DNA of 64,000 bases, taken from assembly GCF_001540865.1 (NCBI RefSeq), contig NC_033623.1:3835171-3899170 (forward strand). The letters run 5' to 3'. Below the pieces are notes generated by a model. It saw nothing but the letters and a program-made list of their open reading frames with translations. It was not told where the DNA came from and searched no databases. This document shows positions 1 to 12,200 of the stretch, one piece after another. Source of the DNA: Ananas comosus. Lineage: Eukaryota; Streptophyta; Magnoliopsida; Poales; Bromeliaceae. The position numbers were made by a program, and so were the translations under genes. The number at the start of each line of letters is the position of its first letter. Position 1 is the stretch's first letter.

Positions 1-1636
1 GGACTACGGGCAAGGACTAGTACTGTTACTCAAATTATATCTCAATTTAATGTGAGGCCAACTCCTTTCCTGTTGCCTGGGCCACTACGACACCCCACCA
101 TGTGGGATATATATCAGATCATGAAAAATACTATTTATATATATTGGATGTAATTTTGCATTCGTTTTTTTTTTTCTTAAAAAAATACTTGATATACACC
201 GAAAAGTGAGGCGTAAATCGTGCATCTCATTTTGTACAGTTTTTTCGAATTTTAAAATGGAGGTGTGATACGACTGGTGCGATTATATAAATCTTTTGAT
301 GGATAAAGTGTAAAATTTATATTCTCTTTTGAAAATAGAGAAAGCATCGCTCACTAAGGAAAAAAAAATGAAATTTTTAGTATTATAACCAAAAAAAATG
401 ATAAGAATAGTGAGTAAACAACTATCTTTGAATAGTTGTCTATAATTTATACTCTATACACAAATGTATAGAAAGCATTGCTCACCTTATTACTACCAAA
501 ACAGTTCATTAATATTCAAAAGTTTGAAAAATTAGGAGCTTGTTTGTTTCGAGGATTATGTTTAATCAAGCAAAACAAGAAAGTATTTTTGCGAGTATAA
601 GAGAAATGACCAACTTTAGAGAGAAATTAATAAGCTCATGTAGTTTAATTGAGGAGTTGAATTACTAAATCACAAACATAAGGGTGGGGATTGAACAGGA
701 ATTGAAGTGGAAAGATTCATTTCTATTTACACCATCCACCACTAAGCGTGATCCGCCGCACTTTTGATTGCTAGACCTTTCCTAGTTGTTCCTTTACAAT
801 GTTTTCATCCTATTCTGTTCAGCTAACTCTTGGGAGTTAAAGGGGACTGATATTGGCCATGATTGGCTTTTTCTATACATCGAGTCAGTGTTGCTATGTG
901 ACCGTACTTACTGGTTTTATTCATAAAATTCCAAGCGGCACCTGCCTTTTTACTCGAAGATGAATAAACCTGTCTTAATTTTGTTAGTCTGGGCCTGCTC
1001 GCCCTCGAAGACTAAGTGCAAAAAGAGACGAGAGAGAGAGATAGAGATTCTGCTAAAAACTAAATACTCTATTACTTAGAAACAGAAATTACAAGTGCAC
1101 TCTTCCTCTTGTTTCTTGGTCTCCGTCATTTTCCCTACTTATAAGCCTATGGTAAATTGAATCTACCACTAGAACACAGAAAATTGGCTATGTTAATGCA
1201 AAGTGAACCCAAGAGCTATTTATGGCCTTTGGATTTTCAATTTCTTAAGGCTTTAATTTCAGAAGTTACAAAATGTTTCATTTTCTACATAAGCTTTTTG
1301 TACATTTTCTACATAAGCTTTTTGTACATTACCTAACAAACGATTGATGTCAGAATGAAGTCTCAAATTTAAAAATTTAATAGATTCACATGTCAAGATG
1401 AGCTCATTTTTTAAGAAAAACGAACTAGCTAGATACCACCATCATTCTCTCCCAAAAAAAAAATTTAAATTTTTTTTTTATGTGCTAGCAATAACATACG
1501 ACATGTGTTAATTGATTCAAAAGGCGAAAAACATTACCAACATGTTAAGAGCTAGCATTTTGTAAGACAAAACGAGCGCCACTTATCTACGGCCGAAGCG
1601 CATGAATTAAAATTCCAAATAATCAGATCAGTTTAT
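1..1636. other. AT-rich intergenic DNA, no gene seen
   Basis: I see no coding region here. The stretch holds short homopolymers, a (GA)n run near 1025-1045 and a perfect 24-base direct duplication, 1281-1304 repeated at 1305-1328. Nothing else stands out. Confidence 0.6.
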
Positions 1637-1790
1637 CTTTTTTTCTTTTTTTTTTTTTAGAGATTGGTAGCACGCTACCCACTTCGTTTATTTTATTTAG
1701 AAATAAACTTAGATAGAAATGTGAATCAATTAGGATTCGAACTTGGAATCTCGGGTACCAACGACCAAGCCCTTTACCGCTAGTTTAGCT
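1637..1790 (-). repeat. tRNA-derived SINE, full length, minus strand
   Basis: Read on the minus strand, the element begins with an A-box-like segment (TAGCGGTAAAGGG) and about 30 bases later has a B-box-like segment (AGTTCGAATCC), the internal RNA polymerase III promoter of tRNA genes. The body ends in a long A tract, seen as the T run at 1637-1658. A second copy lies at 43055-43187 on the plus strand and matches it through the body (conserved GTGGGTAGCGTGCTA-like block near the 3' end). Two dispersed copies with A tails and Pol III boxes are what a SINE looks like. It does not fold as a functional tRNA as far as I can see. Confidence 0.75.
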
Positions 1791-2308
1791 ACTATTATTA
1801 AGATGAAATATATCTTGAACTGTCGAATTTAATTTTTTTGCACACGAAATTACGCGCAATATCCTCCCAATAATTAATGAGGGGCGCCCGAAGCACCACA
1901 CAAACAAAAAATCATTTTCATTCTTGTACAAGTCCTGAGCATATATAAAGTAGAAGGTCTATTCTAACCGTTGGTTGGGTGTACATGTACTTCACTGATG
2001 TATCTACCTACGGAAATTGAGCTTATTTATAAGCCTGTTGGAAGCATGATTTTTTCTAACACTAATTGTTGAAATCGATATTAATTTATACCGATATCAA
2101 TTATATAATTCAAGATCTAAAATAGAATAAAATAATATAAAAAAATATTAGAGTAAGAAAAAAAACTAAACTAATACTTTATTAATAAAAGACAATTAAT
2201 TATATTCTAGGCAACACCCGTGTAACCATATCGACTATAACTCATTTCTCTTATTAACACACACACACACACACACATATATATCTATATTATATATATA
2301 TATATATA

Positions 2309-2572
2309 ATTATAGAATTAGGCTGGAATAACTATTAAGTAGTAACAACACTCTGTTTTCCTACCAAGGTTTTTACCTTAGGATGAAAAATTGATAGGGT
2401 CGGATGATATTAATCGGTTAGAGTGAGTCGGTCCCCCTAGGGTTGAGTGGTCCCCATTGGTTATAGTATTTAATCCAAATGGTTAGAATAATAAAAGAGT
2501 TGATCCAAGGCTAAAAATTGTAGCAATAAATGGAATTTTGCTATAATAAGTAGCCAGTCTAACTCTATATAT
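2309..2572. mobile_element. MITE in TA repeat (1 of 5)
   Basis: A fold-back element with imperfect terminal inverted repeats (TAGAATTAGGCTGG at the left, a complement of TAGAGTTAGACTGG at the right), bordered on both sides by (TA)n. No open reading frame. Confidence 0.5.
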
Positions 2573-2627
2573 ACTACTATATAATAATATATATATATAA
2601 TATATATTATATATATATATAATATAT

Positions 2628-2850
2628 ATAGTCGGCTCTATGCTATTAATACACGAAGATTTGGTGCTTACTAAGTTTCCGCCGTTAGATCTACCCTTTT
2701 GATCATTTTCACCCGTTAGACTTACTATTCAACAACCATCACTCAACCCTAGGGGGTCCACATCATCCTAACCGCACATCTCTTAATCCAATGCCAAAAA
2801 TTGGTAGCACCAATGACTTAGTGCTATTAATAGTATATTAGCCTAGTTCT
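2628..2850. mobile_element. MITE in TA repeat (2 of 5)
   Basis: Imperfect inverted ends (a GGCTCTATGCTATTAATA-like left end and the complementary segment near 2820-2848), again bordered by (TA)n. It shares internal blocks with the next element (CACTCAACC..GG..CACATCATC), so the two are of one family. Confidence 0.5.
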
Positions 2851-2865
2851 ATATATATATATATA

Positions 2866-3072
2866 TGAGTCCGCTATGGTGCTTGTAAAAATCCAAGTAT
2901 TTGGTGCTTGTAATTTTTATAGCCGGACTCATATATATATAAACTATTCAACACAACCACCACTCAACCTAAGAGGCCACATCATCTTAACCGCAAATCC
3001 CTTAATCCAGGGGCTAAAAACTTACAGCACCAATGACTTGGTACTTTTAAAATCATAGAGGCTCAATTCTAT
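2866..3072. mobile_element. MITE in TA repeat (3 of 5)
   Basis: Related to the element at 2628-2850 by the CACATCATC..AACCGCA block and the closing CAGCACCAATGACTTGGT-like block. A short (TA)n near 2930 inside it suggests a further small insertion; it is bordered by (TA)n. Confidence 0.45.
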
Positions 3073-3127
3073 ATATATATATATATATATAATATATATA
3101 TATATTATAATAATATATATATATGGA

Positions 3128-3160
<33 letters not shown>

Positions 3161-3164
<4 letters not shown>

Positions 3165-3691
3165 GAGCTAGAATCTCGATAGTAACGGAGTATTTTACTA
3201 TCGAGTTGTTTTCGATGATAGAGCTTCCCAATTGACATCGGCTCCGTTAAATATGATCTAAACCATTTAAACTACCTAGAAATCAAATTTCACGCACTTT
3301 CGATATTGTTCTTTTATCCATCTAGTGAACAGAAAATGAATGGTTGAAAATGAATATTCTTTAAAAAAATATGATAGAAGTCTTATAATCAAGATCAAGA
3401 GCATAGATCTTGTTTTAAATAGTTAAAGAATTTTCTAACAAAATTCAATTGATTTGGATATCTTTACCCGTTAAACGAGAAAATGTCTCTTATCTACCAT
3501 TAAAATTAAACAATTTTGAAACCCTTTGATCATTAGGCAAATGATGTCGAAAAGATTTGAAATTTGATTTCTAAACACTTTAATGGTATAGATCATATTC
3601 AACGGAGCCGATCGTCATTTGGAAGCTCTATCATCGAAAACAACTCGATAGTAAATGCCCCGTTTACTATCGAGAGTATTCTAGCTCAACT
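3161..3691. mobile_element. Fold-back MITE with long terminal inverted repeats (4 of 5)
   Basis: The first 100 or so bases (GTTGAGCTAGAATCTCGATA and on through the GTTTTCGATGATAGAGCTTCC block) are repeated in reverse complement at the right end. A truncated relative sits at about 60112-60243. The left flank is a GA repeat and both sides have TA repeats. No coding capacity. Confidence 0.7.
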
Positions 3692-3706
3692 CTATATATA
3701 TATATA

Positions 3707-4220
3707 GCAGGACTGCTGTGCTTCAAGAGCACGGAGGCCTCCGTGCTCCTGAGCTGTTTTCGATGATGGAATTCCGAATCGACGATCGACTCCGTTAGAC
3801 TTGATCTGACGTATTTGAAGTTTCTAGAAAATAATTTTTTGCGATTTTTCGATATCATTTACCTAACAATCGAAAGAATTCAAAATCATAAATTTTAACT
3901 GCTGAAAATAAAAAACCTCTAAAAGTGGTGATACAGCACTAAAATTTTCGATCATAAATATGATCTGCTGTAGATAGATAAAGAATTTTGTTATCAAAAT
4001 TTCATCTGTTTGAATACTTCTACACCGTTAAACTTGAAAACGACAGATATCAACCATTAAAAATTATTAATTTTGAATTCTTTTGATCACTAGGTAAATA
4101 ATATCGAAAAATCACAAAATTATTTTCTAGAAACTCAAATACCCTAGATCAAGTCTAACGGCCCGATCGTCAATTCGAAATTCCATCATCGAAAACAGCT
4201 CAGGAGCACAGAGGCCTCTA
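3707..4220. mobile_element. Fold-back MITE with GGAGGCCTCC end motif (5 of 5)
   Basis: Left and right ends are reverse complements over more than 100 bases: GTGCTCCTGAGC, then the TTTTCGATGATGGAATT block and further inward. The very end is itself a palindrome (GGAGGCCTCC). A second, left-truncated copy lies at 60844-61283. Bordered by TA repeats on both sides. Confidence 0.7.
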
Positions 4221-4574
4221 TATAAAAAAAACAAAAAAAAAAGTAATATATATAATATATATAATATTATATATAATAATATATATATATATATAGCTTA
4301 TAAGAGATGGTAAATCTAGCTTTTATTTTGAATAACAACAAATCCTACTCTAATTACATCAATATATAATTTAGATATACTCTATCTCTAACTAAAATTT
4401 AAATTAAGTTTGAATTATTAATTCCAACAAAGCCATGCATACATTTCTTTTACAAGAGTGATCCAAAAATATCTGCAAACTCAAAAAAAATAAAATTAAA
4501 TTAAATTAAAATTAAAATGCATAGAATTTATTTGAGCTTTCATCAGCTCTAATTTAACTATCTAAATTTTAAAA

Positions 4575-4928
4575 GGGATAACTTCAAAAAACCACACTGT
4601 GGTTTCGTACTTTCTCACTTTAGTACCCTGTGGTTTGAAGTGTATCAATTTGCCCCCCCGTGGTTTCGTTTTTCTCTTTTTATTATCAATTTTATTATTA
4701 TTTTCTCTTAAATCAGTAACAAAGTTAAAATTAAAGGGTAATAAAGTAAATATTCGATAAATCTAGGTGGGTATCTGAAGTTTTTTGTATATAATTTAAC
4801 GTAATATTAAGAAAAAAACTGCCGAAAAGATAAAAACAAAACCACAAGGGGACAAATTGATACACTTTAAACCATAGGGTACTAAAGTGAGAAAGTATGA
4901 ATCCACGGGGGGTTTTTGAAGTTTTCCC
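4575..4928. mobile_element. Mutator-type MITE with 9-bp target duplication
   Basis: This 354-bp element starts GGGATAACTTC and ends with the imperfect complement GAAGTTTTCCC. The two ends are inverted repeats over roughly 120 bases, including the block CTTTCTCACTTTAGTACCC. It is flanked by a perfect 9-bp duplication ATTTTAAAA (4566-4574 and 4929-4937). Long inverted repeats and a 9-bp duplication are typical of Mutator-like elements. Related sequence occurs at 52664-53010 and 53020-53280. Confidence 0.8.
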
Positions 4929-4937
4929 ATTTTAAAA

Positions 4938-5752
4938 ATTTTTCTTCCGGTACCAAATCTTTCATTTTATTTGATTTAGATTTTGTTCGTAAATATAGAA
5001 AAAAAGGGTTACGTAAGAAAAGAAAATGCTATGGATAAATATTATGTTTATTTTCATAAAAAATATCACATGGTGTAAATTAATTACGACAATTTGGTTA
5101 TAATATAATTTCTGCACCGAAAAATATAAAAATATATTTTTATATACTTTTTCACTAATTTTCTATGTCTAAATTATACTTTTGGTTCTCAAACTATGAG
5201 AAGTGCGACATTTTGGCCTTCAAACTTTAATTTGTTGTAATTTTTAATTTGAACTTCCCAAGTTTCTGCAATTAAATCCAACGATCTAATTTAGTAGGCT
5301 AAATATATATTGATATTTCGCTAATGTAAAGATTATGTAACTGTTTTGTAATTAATGATACAATAATAATTAAGTTTTTAAATCAATTTCATATCAGTGA
5401 TACATTTTAAAGATAAATAACATACCAACTAATTTGTCACTGGGAGATGATCTAGACTGCTACTTCAGTTATCACAGTTATCAAATTATCTTTTTTGTGC
5501 TAATATAATATTAAATGCTACTAATTTTGGGATAATATAGCAGTTGAAATGACGAATAATAATTTACATACTATTTTTTCAGAAGCCAATTTACCTGATC
5601 GAACGATATTTCATATGATTACCCATGTTTTGTCCCAACTTTTTCATTTCTACCTTCCAAAATGTGTAGACATTATTATCAGACATGACTAGTAACCAAA
5701 AAAAAAAGCTTTCATCATGGCAATCAGGACAAGGCAAGGCTTTTTGGGGAGA
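4938..5752. other. AT-rich intergenic DNA, no gene seen
   Basis: No coding region, RNA gene or clear repeat recognised. Short open frames here have no domain signature. Confidence 0.5.
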
Positions 5753-5814
5753 AGCACGAGTTCCAACCATGCACGTCTCACCTAGCACGAGTTCTAACCA
5801 TGCACGTCTCACCT
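5753..5814. repeat. 31-bp tandem duplication
   Basis: A unit beginning AGCACGAGTTC at 5753-5783 is repeated at 5784-5814 with one visible mismatch. It lies just before the assembly gap. Confidence 0.85.
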
Positions 5815-5860
5815 ACGAGCCTACATGAAAATAAAAATAAAAAATAATACTACTTTTATA

Positions 5861-5960
5861 NNNNNNNNNNNNNNNNNNNNNNNNNNNNNNNNNNNNNNNN
5901 NNNNNNNNNNNNNNNNNNNNNNNNNNNNNNNNNNNNNNNNNNNNNNNNNNNNNNNNNNNN
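5861..5960. other. Assembly gap (100 N)
   Basis: One hundred consecutive Ns, the usual placeholder for a gap of unknown size. The sequence changes from AT-rich to GC-rich across it. Confidence 0.99.
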
Positions 5961-8792
5961 CGTGCACCACTGTACCGACGTCGGATCGAAGTACCCACCT
6001 GTACAACTGTCGCGCCTGTCTCCTGACTGCAAAAGAACGTCAACAGGACCTAAGGAGGGTCCACCGGGTTAGTGTCTAACCCACAACTAATAAATACTAA
6101 ATCATAATCGCACTAACAAACCCACGGAGATCAGTTTCCCAAAACCGACTACCGTAACTCGCCGGACGTCCCGAAATCGCACTGGGACTCCGTCGGGACC
6201 ACTGAAATGTCACCGACTCATGCTACGAGTCACCCGCTGCCACAAAACGCATCAAATAAGATGTCTTGGCAGCAAACACAAAATCTCGCCTCCAAACAAT
6301 TATCGTCGGATAATCGTTCGGATCTGGATTACCGAAAGTGTCTATTTCGACACCGGAACCCATCGTCGCTCACCTGTCATTTCTGAACCCTCGAAATGAC
6401 GTGAGTGACCAGCCAACAAGGCTCAGCGACTCAACAAATGCTCACGAGGCACCGTCGAAAGAATTCCGAACTAAAACCGCGTTCCGTCGGCGGATTCTGC
6501 CGACAAACACACCGGAAATGCATTTCCGATCTCCACAAGGTCTGGGGCCTTGGACAATCAGTCCAGAGGTTATCCTCTGCTCACACATGCTGCCAACAAC
6601 AGCCACGACAAATCAAATTGCATAAAAACCCTCCCGATTCCAAGAAATCACGTTATTTCATGTGTTTTTCGGGCTTTTATGGTCCCTCTATGCAAACCAG
6701 AGGTCAATCAGCCGAGCCAAGACACCCGCTGACAGGTTTCTGCGTGCCGGAGGCCGTGCTCACCTTTCAGAGCACTGCCGGCTACTGTGGGGCGCGCACA
6801 AGCGACAAGAAAATCTGTAAAACAGCGCGCACAGCGCTAAGAATGCAATTAATACGCAGACTAGGGCATCTCTGCCCCTGCCGGAGGTGAGCACGATGTT
6901 CAGCACGAAGTAACGATGATCGTGCTCACTTCCACGGTCATCGGGGTGCCCTAGAATCACCGAACAAGTTATCGAAATCTCAAACTGTGCACAGGAAACT
7001 TCAAACTAAGCTTACCGGAGCTTGGTGGAGCAAGGTTGGCCGACGGCGGCCGGACTGCGGGCGCGCCGGCTGCGAGAGGTTTCTGACGACGGAGGAAGGC
7101 TGGGGCGCGCGTCGTCAGGCGTCGAGAGGTGGCGGCGGCGACGGGCACTGATGCCCTAGACACCCAACCCGAGAAGAGCACAAGCCAAGTGCGTCCAACA
7201 GGGAGCTCCGGCGGCGGGGTAGCCGGTGGCGGACGGGTGCGGCCGGCCAGGCGGAGCCGATGCTCACGCCGACTGGCGGCGGAAGGCGGCGGCGGCGGCG
7301 GCGGGTGTGGCTCGGCCTGCACAGACCCTGCGCGGCCGCAGGGAGAGGAAGCTGCAGCCGGTGGCCACGGGGATGGCTGGGGGAGCTCCGGGCGACGGCG
7401 AGCGGTCGTCGGAGGCCGGTGGGAGGCGGCCTGGCCGATCCTGGACAGCGGCGACGCGGGGGAGAGAGGTTTGGCCACCCACGGCCAGATCTCGCTCGGG
7501 CTGGCCGCAAACAGTAGGAGCGGCGGCGGCGGCCACTCTGGCCGGACGCAGAGGTGCCGGCGGTCACGAGGGAGGTCGCCTATGAGGTCCCTGGCGGCGG
7601 CGATCCCAGGAGGCAGAGGTCGCGCCGGCTCGGCCCGCTCTGGGTCTGGGCGGCTGCAGCGCGTCCTGGCGGCGCCGGCGACGCGCGTGGACGGCGGGGC
7701 CGGCGGGGATGTCGCCGGAGGGGAAGCCTCTGCCAGAGACTGCAGGCCCGACCCAAAGGGTGACTTCCTGAGGACAGAAAGCCGAGGAGGGTGGAGAATA
7801 GGTGAAGAAGGTGATGGAGGAGGGGTTTTCCGACGGCCGGAGCACCTGCCGGCGGCTGTGGTGCGCGCACGGCTAGGGCAAGGCTCAACTGAGGTCGGCT
7901 AGGGTTCAGTTTTATCTGAGGAGAAGTCCAACAGCTAGGGTTTCACCATGAAACCCTAGAAGCAATAAATATAATATATATGCAATTTGCAAAAAGGTCC
8001 CTCAGAGCTGATCAATTTCAGTCCAGTCCCTCACTGCACGCAAATTATGCGAGTACGCACCTTGACGTTCGAAATCTCGCAAAACGGCGCATAAAATATT
8101 AGACGTTTTCGCGAATTCTCTGTTTTGCCGATTTCGACCCCTCAACGATTTTCTCATGTTTCCCGAGGATCCGTCCGTCGGATTTCTGATCGGATCACAC
8201 CAGTGCGTTTAGCATGACTGGGGCATCGTATCTACAATTTCGTTTCATCCGAACTATCGCCGATTTGCGACAAAACCCGTCCGCTCTCCAACTAACTCAC
8301 ATATTCACATAGACTTATGTGTAACTCAAAAACCTTTAATTCGAATCCGAATTTGGACTCCCTACCACCAGTAGGCACCAAAAACATCCTCTACCCAACT
8401 GTAGGTCACAAGCACAGAGCACGAGGAGTTTTAAAATGCACGAACAGCAAAGAGTAGAAACCCTCTTTTTGTTAAAACTCTTTTTTCTCGAAAATCGTGC
8501 ATCGGATCTGAAATCCGTCAGTGCCATTGGTTCCAGAATAGCTGAACCGTTCGAAACGAGCTATTGGATCGCTATGAACAGAGTCCGATACGCGCCAGAA
8601 GCCTACTTCACGCATTGGCCTCTCTGAAAACCGGAGTTACTATTCACTTAAGTGAAAATTTAAAAATCGCGTAACTTCTCCATTTTAGCTCATTTTCTCC
8701 TGAAACTTGACGAGTGCTTATGTAATTAAATTACACACATAAACATCATCAACAGAGAGTTTAGTTGCACTGTAAAAATCTCAGTCCTTACA
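5961..8792 (-). mobile_element. Probable long gypsy-type LTR, cut by the gap
   Basis: Read on the minus strand the block begins TGTAAGGACTGAG at 8792, directly after a purine-rich tract (complement of 8793-8812) that looks like a polypurine tract. That would make it the 3' LTR of an element whose body was to the right. About 800 bases in, near 7965-7985, is a TATA-like segment, followed downstream by a very GC-rich part (about 7000-7900) like a transcribed R/U5 or leader. The other three long LTRs in the window also start TGTAA, and end GTGACA; this LTR's end would fall in or beyond the gap. Several overlapping Ala/Pro/Arg-rich frames at 6969-7902 come from GC-rich composition and have no recognisable domain. 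Family assignment is inference. Confidence 0.45.
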
Positions 8793-9077
8793 CCCGAGCC
8801 CTCCGCTACCCACCACAGACATTCATTTTTCCTCCATAATTTTCTTTTCCAAATTGGTCGCACCGCGAAGCTGTCAGCGAGTCGTAAACCCGAACCTGAA
8901 TCGATAGTAGATTTCGAGTCACATCTAACAAGATTACCTCTAAGAGGCAAATTATAAGTCTTGTCATTTTGAAGAGGTGCTTTATATTAAATTAACATAC
9001 GATGTTGTAACAGGATTTGTTATTGCTCGATGGTTTGTCGAAAATCATATGGAGCTCAATAAAGTTTTTACTTAATG

Positions 9078-9196
9078 TGTTGGAAGCGTGATTTTTTCTG
9101 ATACTAATTGTTGAAACTAGTATTTATACTCATACCGTTTACAAAACTCACAACAAAATAAAATATGGAGAAAAGATATTAAGGGAGGGAGAAGAA
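9078..9196. mobile_element. Left part of second 2036-type LTR, split by copia element 1
   Basis: The sequence from TGTTGGAAGCGTG at 9078 matches the start of the solo LTR at 2036. It breaks at AAGAA (9192-9196), and the remaining part resumes after the 3' LTR of copia element 1 at 22015. The right part ends next to a purine-rich tract (complement of 22251-22262), so this LTR is probably the 3' LTR of a minus-strand copia element whose gag remnant follows. Confidence 0.7.
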
Positions 9197-9229
9197 TGTT
9201 GGATATATTGTTATTGGATATTTTGTTAN
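9197..9229 (+). other. Stub of copia element 1 5' LTR ending in a single N
   Basis: The 32 bases at 9197-9228 are identical to the first 32 bases of the LTR at 16106. They follow the duplication AAGAA that matches the sequence after the 3' LTR (22015-22019), and then stop at an undetermined base. The full LTR restarts at 16106. Confidence 0.85.
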
Positions 9230-12200
9230 ATTATACAGGTAGAGGTGTAGAGGAGTTGAAAAAGACTTCACTCGAGGTGGTAAAAGGGTAGAGACAATGA
9301 GACCGAAGAAAAAAATAAAAAAACTAAAACTTTCCTTTTGTTTTCTTTTATTTAACGTCAATTGAAAATGTCTCGTGGGGAACCATTTAGCATAAGCTTT
9401 ATATTTGGAAGCGAGAGTAAAAAAAATTTTCTTTTTTTTGGAAAAACTTTCTTTAACGTACGTCAATTATTGTTTATTGTTGTACGGTACGAAAAAAGAA
9501 AAGAAAAAAAAAAAAAAATATTAGTCTCTTGTTATTTTAAACGTACGATGACAGTACATTAAACGTAAAGTCAAAGTGGTAAACACTGCACGTTTTTACA
9601 GAGTGAAGCGATATGTAAGTTTACCATCTAAGACCGCTCTTATAGTTTGTATTCGGAACTTGCCATTTTTTAGCGTGCTAAGCAGGGATTTGAAATTTAA
9701 TAACATTAAAGACTGAACTTGAAAGTATTAATAATATTAGTTTAAAGCAATGAGTTAAATCAACTGATTTACAACTACGTAACGGCTTCATTTTCGCTAC
9801 ATGGTAGATTTGATAGCTGAGTAGTAGTTAGTGCTATGACGATGTAATGAGATATAATCGCTATGAAATTATAAATCAGTTGATGTAATGAGTTAATAGT
9901 GAGTTGTTGTACTATATTAACATTCATTTCAATTTTTCATCTTGATCATTATACTTACAATTTATATTTCAATATATTTGTGGTAAAAGATTATTAAATT
10001 CAAAAATCTCATGTTGCTAACAAAGTATATCATAGTCTCGTCCTCCAGGACTCAAGTTCAGTACGGTCTGGAGATTGTATTAATTAAAAGAAAAAAAATT
10101 AAGTTTAGGTGCAGTACCCGGAACGTTTTTCAGAGCTCGGGTCTGCACTTTTCCTCACAATTTATATTTTAATATATTTATAACAAGAGATTGTCGAATT
10201 CGATTCTCACATACATATCTTTTGTACATAGGCACACAGATATTTGCTAAACAGATATTTTTTCCGTTGTTCTCACAAACATATCTATTGTACAAAGTCT
10301 CAGATTCATCTAAGTGTGTCCATATCGAAATTATAACATGTATTTTGTAGGCATATATGTAGGATTTTATATATGTTGGGTCGGACAGAGGAGGCCGAGT
10401 TATACATGTCAGATTACATGTTATATTAGTAGGTAAACCGTGCAGCAGCCGCCTCCTGCTTTTGCGGCTGGTGAACGGTCGTGTAGCTGCCGGGGTTGCT
10501 TTCCCTTCTAAAGTACTAGTAGGTGAAGCGCGAACTGGCGGTCGTCTTTTCTTCTGAACTACTAGTAGGCAACCGCGTGGTTGTTGTTCACGTTTAAAAC
10601 CAGTTTAATTAATCCTGGTTTAAAACCACTTTGACTTGTAAATCTTGAGCTTAAACATTTGAGTTTGAATTTTAATGTAAATCTGTTTTGAACTTTGAGT
10701 TTGTAAGTCTAAATTTGAAAATTAAAATTGAAATCTAAGTTTACACCGGTTCAGTTCATGAAAGTACACCGGAACCCGGAGTAGATCGGGTCTTGTATAA
10801 TGTTTGTATACATATATTAATATATATACATATTAATATTTTATTTTAAAATTTTTTAATATAATAAACAAACGTATATTTAATATGATTACGTTGTTTA
10901 TTTTAAGATTTCAATTTTTTAATAATTGTAAATTGTTTAAATAAAAAGTAGTAAAAGATTTATATGTTTAATCTGTTTTTTATATAATTTTGAATGGATT
11001 GGTTTAAACTAGTGTAGTGGATTAGTTTAAATTGTTCGAGGAAAGGGAGAAACGTGAAGTGGCCTTAACTGAAGCGGGGCACCTTCCCGCTTCAGTTAAT
11101 GGGATAAAACTCACTTGAGCTGAAAGCCGGCATTATTTTAATGCCATTTTGTTTGTTGCTTTCACTATCAAATGCCGTATTTGTTGAAGGGGGCAGAGGT
11201 GAAGGGGGGAGTGAAAGTGGGTTTGTTTGTGTGGGAATCCCTACAGTTGCTCAGTCTAAGCCCCGTATCAAAGTTTTTAGTCTTGGGCTTGGACTTATAG
11301 TTTTGTACTCGGGCTTAAGCTTAGGTTGTCTAAAATTTTTAGGTATAAGTTTAAGTTTGGGCTAGTTTTTTAGCTTTGGGTTTAGGCTTTGTTATTAAAA
11401 AGAAATGTTATAAAGTTTTGTATAATGTAATTTAGTTTTTAAAATTTTATGTTTGAGTTTATGTTGTAGTTTGTATATATGATATGAGGACTAGAACTAA
11501 TGTCTTAAGGAGGTTAGTGAAAAATTTCCTATAAATAAAAGTCGGCAAATAAAAACACAGGTGAACTACTTGTTCTCTTGTTATAGCTTTTTTGTATTTT
11601 AAACCAAAGATCTACGAAGTTCACCATATCTAGTACAAGTTACCACAGCTAACAGCTAAACCTCCGAGGTAGTAACTTTGGTTTGTCCACCGTTATCTCG
11701 TGCAAATGATGACTATTGTAAAGTCGATTTGAGAGAGAGAGAGAGATATATATATATATATATATATATTAGTTCCAAGCTTACAGCCTTAAACTGTTAA
11801 TCTAGGGGCTTGTCGAAATATATTTCTAGCACGCTGCTGTGAAGACATCTGCAGGAGGAGGGAAAAGAAATCTTCCATCGCTTATTACGCGAGCTGCAGT
11901 CTGAATTGAAGGTTCATGTTCAGTAAGCGGCGTAAGAATAGACATTGGTGTGAAAGGAAAGGCGAACACCATTACCCAAATGGTTTATCCATCATCTTGG
12001 AGGGGTCCGTGAAAACCTATATGAGGACCCTTCTTATGTAGCGCCGGTAGTAGGGATGTCTTCGTAGGGATACAATTTCCTAAATTTTTATTATACATGA
12101 CTGCTACCGCTAGTGATCTTCCTCTAGTTCGCGGGCGAATGCCTCGTCTAGTAAGCGGTGAGGGAGTTCGTCTTCAAAGACCTCTGGTAAAACAAGCCCT

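Larger units (their letters stand above)
2036..4429. mobile_element. Solo copia-type LTR with nested MITEs
   Basis: The ends are TGTTGGAAGC at 2036 and ATTCCAACA at 4429, flanked by the 5-bp duplication AAGCC (2031-2035 and 4430-4434). A second copy of the same LTR lies at 9078-9196 plus 22020-22247, with shared blocks such as the GATTTTTTCT segment after the start and the ACTAAACTAATACTTTATT block. The second copy lacks the 2-kb middle, so about 2258-4290 here is later insertion: AC and TA microsatellites plus a chain of MITEs. No internal retrotransposon region follows, hence a solo LTR. Confidence 0.75.

Noticed and set aside
1637..1790. tRNA gene
   Set aside because: Pol III boxes are present but there is no cloverleaf that I can build, and the A tail and second copy mark it as a SINE.
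6969..7902. Long overlapping open frames on both strands (up to 257 codons)
   Set aside because: They arise from very high GC with few possible stops. The proteins are simple Gly/Arg/Ala/Pro mixtures without domains, and the block fits a GC-rich LTR leader better.
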